Below, piece after piece: positions 61,333 through 64,000 of a DNA stretch of 64,000 bases (positions are counted from its first letter, which is position 1; every line of letters starts with the position of its first letter). The notes under the pieces were generated by a model. It had not been told where the DNA came from and did no database searches. It was given only the letters and a program-made list of their open reading frames with translations. The stretch comes from Mycobacterium sp. Aquia_216 (lineage in GTDB: Bacteria; Actinomycetota; Actinomycetes; Mycobacteriales; Mycobacteriaceae), in assembly GCF_026723865.1 (NCBI RefSeq), contig NZ_CP113529.1, forward strand, positions 3,968,001 through 4,032,000, written 5' to 3'. Made by a program: the position numbers and the translations under genes.

Positions 61333-62484
61333 GTGACTGAAGCGTTCATTGTCGATGCGGTTCGTACAGCGGTGGGTAAGCGCGGAGGGGGATTTGCCGA
61401 CGAGCACCCCGCAGATATGGCTGCCCACGTCATCCGAACTGTCGTTGAGCGACACGACCTGGATCCCGAAGCCGTAGACGACGTCATCCTCGGCTGCTTG
61501 GACAACATCGGTTCCCAAGCCGGAGACATTGCGCGCACGGCCGCCCTGGCCGCCGGCCTGCCCGAATCGGTACCCGGGGTGACGGTGGATCGCCAGTGCG
61601 GATCGGCACAACAGGCGGTGCATTTCGCAGCGCAGGCCGTCATGAGCGGCACCGCGGATCTGGTCGTCGCGGGTGGGGTGCAAAAAATGAGTCAGTACCC
61701 CATCTTGAGCGCGTTCACCGCAGGTGAGCCGTTCGGCGCGGTCGATCCCTGGTCCGGATGTCGCGGCTGGGAAGCCCGGTATGGAACCCAGGAAATCTCG
61801 CAGTTCCGCGGCGCAGAGATGATCGCCAGCCAGTGGAAACTCACCCGCGAGGACAACGAACAGTTTGCTTTGACGAGCCATCAACGGGCCGCCGCGGCGA
61901 CCGCGGAAGGCCGGTTCGCCCGCGAGATCACGGAATATGCCGGCGTCGTCCACGACGAGGGGCCACGCCCGGACACCTCCTTGGAGAAAATGGCCAAGTT
62001 GCCGCTCCTGACCGAGGGTGGGGTATTGAGCGCGGCGGTAGCCAGCCAAATCTCCGACGGCGCCGCCGCACTGCTGATCGCGTCCCAGGAGACCGTCGAT
62101 CGGTTCGGACTGACGCCGCGCGCGCGGATTCACCACATGTCGGCGCTCGGCTCCGATCCCGTGATGATGCTGACGGCCCCGATCCCCGCCACCCGCCACG
62201 CGCTCAAGCGAACTGGGTTGTCGATTGACGACATCGACCTGGTCGAAATCAACGAGGCGTTTGCTCCGGTAGTCCTGGCCTGGCTAGCGGAGCTCGAGGC
62301 CGACCCCGAGCGGGTCAACGTCAACGGAGGGGCGATCGCCCTGGGGCATCCCATCGGTTGCACGGGTGCCCGCCTGATGACCTCACTACTGCACGAACTG
62401 GAGCGCACCGGGGGCCGCTACGGGTTGCAGACGATGTGCGAAGGCGGGGGCCAAGCCAACGTTACGATCATCGAGAGGATCTAA
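61333..62484 (+). CDS. Acetyl-CoA acetyltransferase / thiolase (FadA5-like group)
   Basis: A 383-residue thiolase. Nucleophile Cys89 in VDRQCGSAQQAVHFAAQAV, the NEAFAPVV motif, IALGHPIGCTGAR with the general-base His, and the second Cys in LQTMCEGGGQANVTII. Length and motif wording resemble steroid/cholesterol-ring thiolases. GTG 61333 begins the classical TEAFIVDAVRTAVGKR; the AT-rich TAAATTATGTAG just before it hints at a leaderless or nearly leaderless start. Followed by fadE after three bases, clearly an operon. Confidence 0.9.
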   Translation: MTEAFIVDAVRTAVGKRGGGFADEHPADMAAHVIRTVVERHDLDPEAVDDVILGCLDNIGSQAGDIARTAALAAGLPESVPGVTVDRQCGSAQQAVHFAAQAVMSGTADLVVAGGVQKMSQYPILSAFTAGEPFGAVDPWSGCRGWEARYGTQEISQFRGAEMIASQWKLTREDNEQFALTSHQRAAAATAEGRFAREITEYAGVVHDEGPRPDTSLEKMAKLPLLTEGGVLSAAVASQISDGAAALLIASQETVDRFGLTPRARIHHMSALGSDPVMMLTAPIPATRHALKRTGLSIDDIDLVEINEAFAPVVLAWLAELEADPERVNVNGGAIALGHPIGCTGARLMTSLLHELERTGGRYGLQTMCEGGGQANVTIIERI

Positions 62485-62487
62485 CCG

Positions 62488-63636
62488 GTGCGCCGCACTC
62501 TGTATGGCCCCGACCACGAGGCGTACCGAGAGACTGTCCGAGAATTCTTGACTCGGGAAGTTGTTCCCCACCATCACGATTGGGATCGGGATCACCAGAT
62601 CGACCGTGCCGTGTTCGCCAGCGCCGCCAAGGCGGGTGTCTACGCACTGGAGATTGACGAACGCTACGGCGGCGCCGGAGAACGCGACTACCGCTACCGC
62701 ATGGTGGTCTGCGAGGAAATCGCAAAGGTCAATGCGCTGTCGTTCGGACTGACCGTCAGTCTGCAGGACGACCTGGTGCTGCACTACCTTCTCGACCTCA
62801 CGAACGAAGACCAGAAGCAACGATGGCTGCCCGGCTTCGCGTCCGGGGAGCTGATCGGCGCCCTTGCCATGACGGAGCCGGGTGCCGGCAGTGATCTCAG
62901 AGGGATTCGCACTACCGCACGCCGCGACGGCGATAATTGGATCCTCAACGGCCAGAAGACCTTTATCTCCAGCGGCATCATGGCCGACCTCGTCGTCGTG
63001 GCGGCAAGGACCAACGAAGCGGGCGGCTCTCGCGGTTTCAGCTTGTTCGTGGTCGAACGCGACACACCTGGGTTCAGGCGCGGACGTCAGCTGGACAAGA
63101 TTGGACTACCCGCACAAGACACCGCCGAATTGTTCTTCGATGACGCGCGGGTTCCCGCCGACAACCTGCTGGGCGAAGAAGGCCGCGGGCTACAGTATTT
63201 GATGAGCCACCTTCCTCGCGAGCGGCTCGGCGTCGTTGCGCAAGCCATCGGGACCACGCGAGCGATCTTCGAACAGACGGTTGAGTACTGTCGGCAGCGC
63301 AACGCATTCGGCCAGCCGCTCACTGCGCTGCAGCACATCCGTTTTGAGCTCGCGGACATGGCCACTGAACTCGACATCACCGAGGCATACGTCGACAAAT
63401 CAGTTGAGGCCTTCAACGCCGGCGAGCTCACCCCCGTCGACGCCGCGAAGGGCAAATGGTATGTCAGCGAGCTGCAACGCCGGGTCATCGACCGCTGCTT
63501 ACAACTGCATGGGGGCTACGGTTACATGGTCGAGTACCCCGTCGCGCGGGCATATCTCGACACCCGGGCTCAGACGATCTACGGCGGCACCACCGAAATC
63601 ATGAAGGAACTCATCGGCCGCGAGCTGGCCGGATAG
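62488..63636 (+). CDS. Acyl-CoA dehydrogenase (FadE family)
   Basis: A 382-residue FAD enzyme introducing the alpha-beta double bond in acyl-CoA. FAD/substrate motifs: LIGALAMTEPGAGSDLRGIR, WILNGQKTFISSGIMADLVV, RNAFGQPLTALQHIRFELAD and LQLHGGYGYMVEYPVARAYL. The terminal motif is YGGTTEIMKELIG: Gly replaces the Glu of the MCAD-type YEG, so the catalytic base probably lies elsewhere, as in long-chain/isovaleryl-type enzymes. GTG 62488 is three bases after the thiolase stop; coupled operon. Works with the thiolase in a beta-oxidation-like step. Confidence 0.9.
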   Translation: MRRTLYGPDHEAYRETVREFLTREVVPHHHDWDRDHQIDRAVFASAAKAGVYALEIDERYGGAGERDYRYRMVVCEEIAKVNALSFGLTVSLQDDLVLHYLLDLTNEDQKQRWLPGFASGELIGALAMTEPGAGSDLRGIRTTARRDGDNWILNGQKTFISSGIMADLVVVAARTNEAGGSRGFSLFVVERDTPGFRRGRQLDKIGLPAQDTAELFFDDARVPADNLLGEEGRGLQYLMSHLPRERLGVVAQAIGTTRAIFEQTVEYCRQRNAFGQPLTALQHIRFELADMATELDITEAYVDKSVEAFNAGELTPVDAAKGKWYVSELQRRVIDRCLQLHGGYGYMVEYPVARAYLDTRAQTIYGGTTEIMKELIGRELAG

Positions 63637-63678
63637 CAAACGCATTTATCAGCGACACCGCTAACGCGTGCTACGTAA

Positions 63679-63694
63679 TTTAATGTATATTAAA
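63679..63694. promoter_or_regulatory. AT-rich palindrome TTTAAT-GTAT-ATTAAA
   Basis: Six-base perfect arms with a four-base centre in high-GC DNA, 43 bases after the fadE stop. The AT-rich sequence before the thiolase GTG at 61333 looks similar. Either a promoter or a TetR-type operator. Confidence 0.4.
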
Positions 63695-63767
63695 CTGGTG
63701 AGTTGGATGCCTGACGGTCGCCAAAGCGTGAGCGTGCCCGCAGCATCTCGGCCGCCATCACGAACTT

Positions 63768-63801
63768 GCCGTGGCGGGGTGAAATCATCCCCCGCCACGG
63801 C
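63768..63801. terminator. Hairpin terminator after the thiolase-fadE operon
   Basis: Perfect 12-base arms GCCGTGGCGGGG and CCCCGCCACGGC enclose a ten-base loop. No U-tract. Distance of about 130 bases from the stop also allows an attenuator role for a downstream unit. Confidence 0.6.
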
Positions 63802-63974
63802 AGCACCCACGCAATACGCGAAGAGATCGTTTAATTCAGCGTAGAAATTGAGGCCGAAGCCCTCCTAATCCACCGTCCACACTGCGCTAAAAGTCGGAAA
63901 GCACGATCAAATTTTACATAAAAATTGTGGCGGCACGCCGCGGCAGGGCGACGATAACTGGCTAAAATTGGTCA

Positions 63975-64000
63975 ATGACCAGGCCGACTGACGTAGCCGC
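63975..64000 (+). CDS. Possible start of a downstream gene (truncated by the window)
   Basis: ATG 63975 opens a frame reading MTRPTDVA to the window edge. The start sits within a short dyad (TGGTC-AAT-GACCA, 63969-63981), and an AT-rich region precedes it. Only nine codons are visible, so this is tentative. Confidence 0.3.

Larger units (their letters stand above)
63637..63974. other. Intergenic region at the right end
   Basis: It holds the AT palindrome at 63679-63694, the hairpin at 63768-63801, and an AT-rich inverted repeat around 63910-63926. I see no gene. Confidence 0.5.

Noticed and set aside
1..64000. tRNA, rRNA, insertion sequences, phage genes
   Set aside because: None could be recognised by eye on either strand; absence is not proven without a dedicated search.

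Overview
High-GC actinobacterial chromosome, almost certainly a slow-growing Mycobacterium. Support comes from a DhmA/Rv2296-type haloalkane dehalogenase next to a Rv2294-like C-S lyase, CysQ, a DUF3556 membrane protein, HtpG, a DUF2505 protein, a mycothiol-type TIGR03085 protein, PknH-sensor-like lipoproteins, a TIGR00027 methyltransferase, many GTG/TTG starts, and frequent FadD/FadA/FadE/MaoC lipid genes. I cannot fix the species. No tRNA, rRNA, IS element, prophage or CRISPR array was seen.

Layout. 1-9 kb: end of an LLM oxidoreductase, C-S lyase, a decayed small gene, haloalkane dehalogenase, amidohydrolase, CysQ, a thiolase, a bicupin and a DoxX protein. 9-17 kb: a frameshifted VOC gene, two tandem PknH-sensor-like lipoproteins, a two-gene metal module (PRC/MgtE_N/CBS protein plus a divergent Nramp), DUF2505, a GNAT and a membrane-anchored protein. 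17-27 kb: catabolic units paired with regulators (TetR/GMC oxidoreductase, NMO/PadR, MFS/GntR), two decayed genes (cupin and methyltransferase) and a DUF3556 protein. 27-32 kb: HtpG, TIGR03085, and a translationally coupled thioesterase/acyl-CoA ligase pair. 32-34 kb: two tandem secreted Gly/Pro/Trp-rich paralogs, one carrying a collagen-like insert, each preceded by the same 15-bp palindrome. 34-40 kb: histidine phosphatase, three methyltransferases, a GT1 glycosyltransferase, a LAS-peptidase-like secreted protein and a decayed regulator. 40-46 kb: ALDH and a coupled amidotransferase / GNAT-ATP-grasp pair of the N-acetylglutaminylglutamine amide (osmoprotectant) type, then a tiny protein of GGGAGGGR repeats. 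46-56 kb: GNAT, MFS exporter, a multi-pass protein, an S51 peptidase, a 1380-residue hybrid kinase/phosphatase coupled to a STAS protein, and a lytic transglycosylase. 56-64 kb: LacI/ALDH, a decayed TetR, a MaoC protein, and a TetR-thiolase-acyl-CoA dehydrogenase cluster.

The most interesting items are the Nramp-like transporter whose metal-site motifs match Nramp-related Mg2+ transporters and which overlaps an MgtE-N/CBS gene; the collagen-like secreted pair with a shared DtxR-like palindrome; the GGGAGGGR octapeptide protein; and the single-chain kinase-receiver-PP2C-anti-sigma protein coupled to STAS. At least six genes are decayed, often by single-base frameshifts, which suggests either ongoing gene loss or residual indel errors in the assembly.
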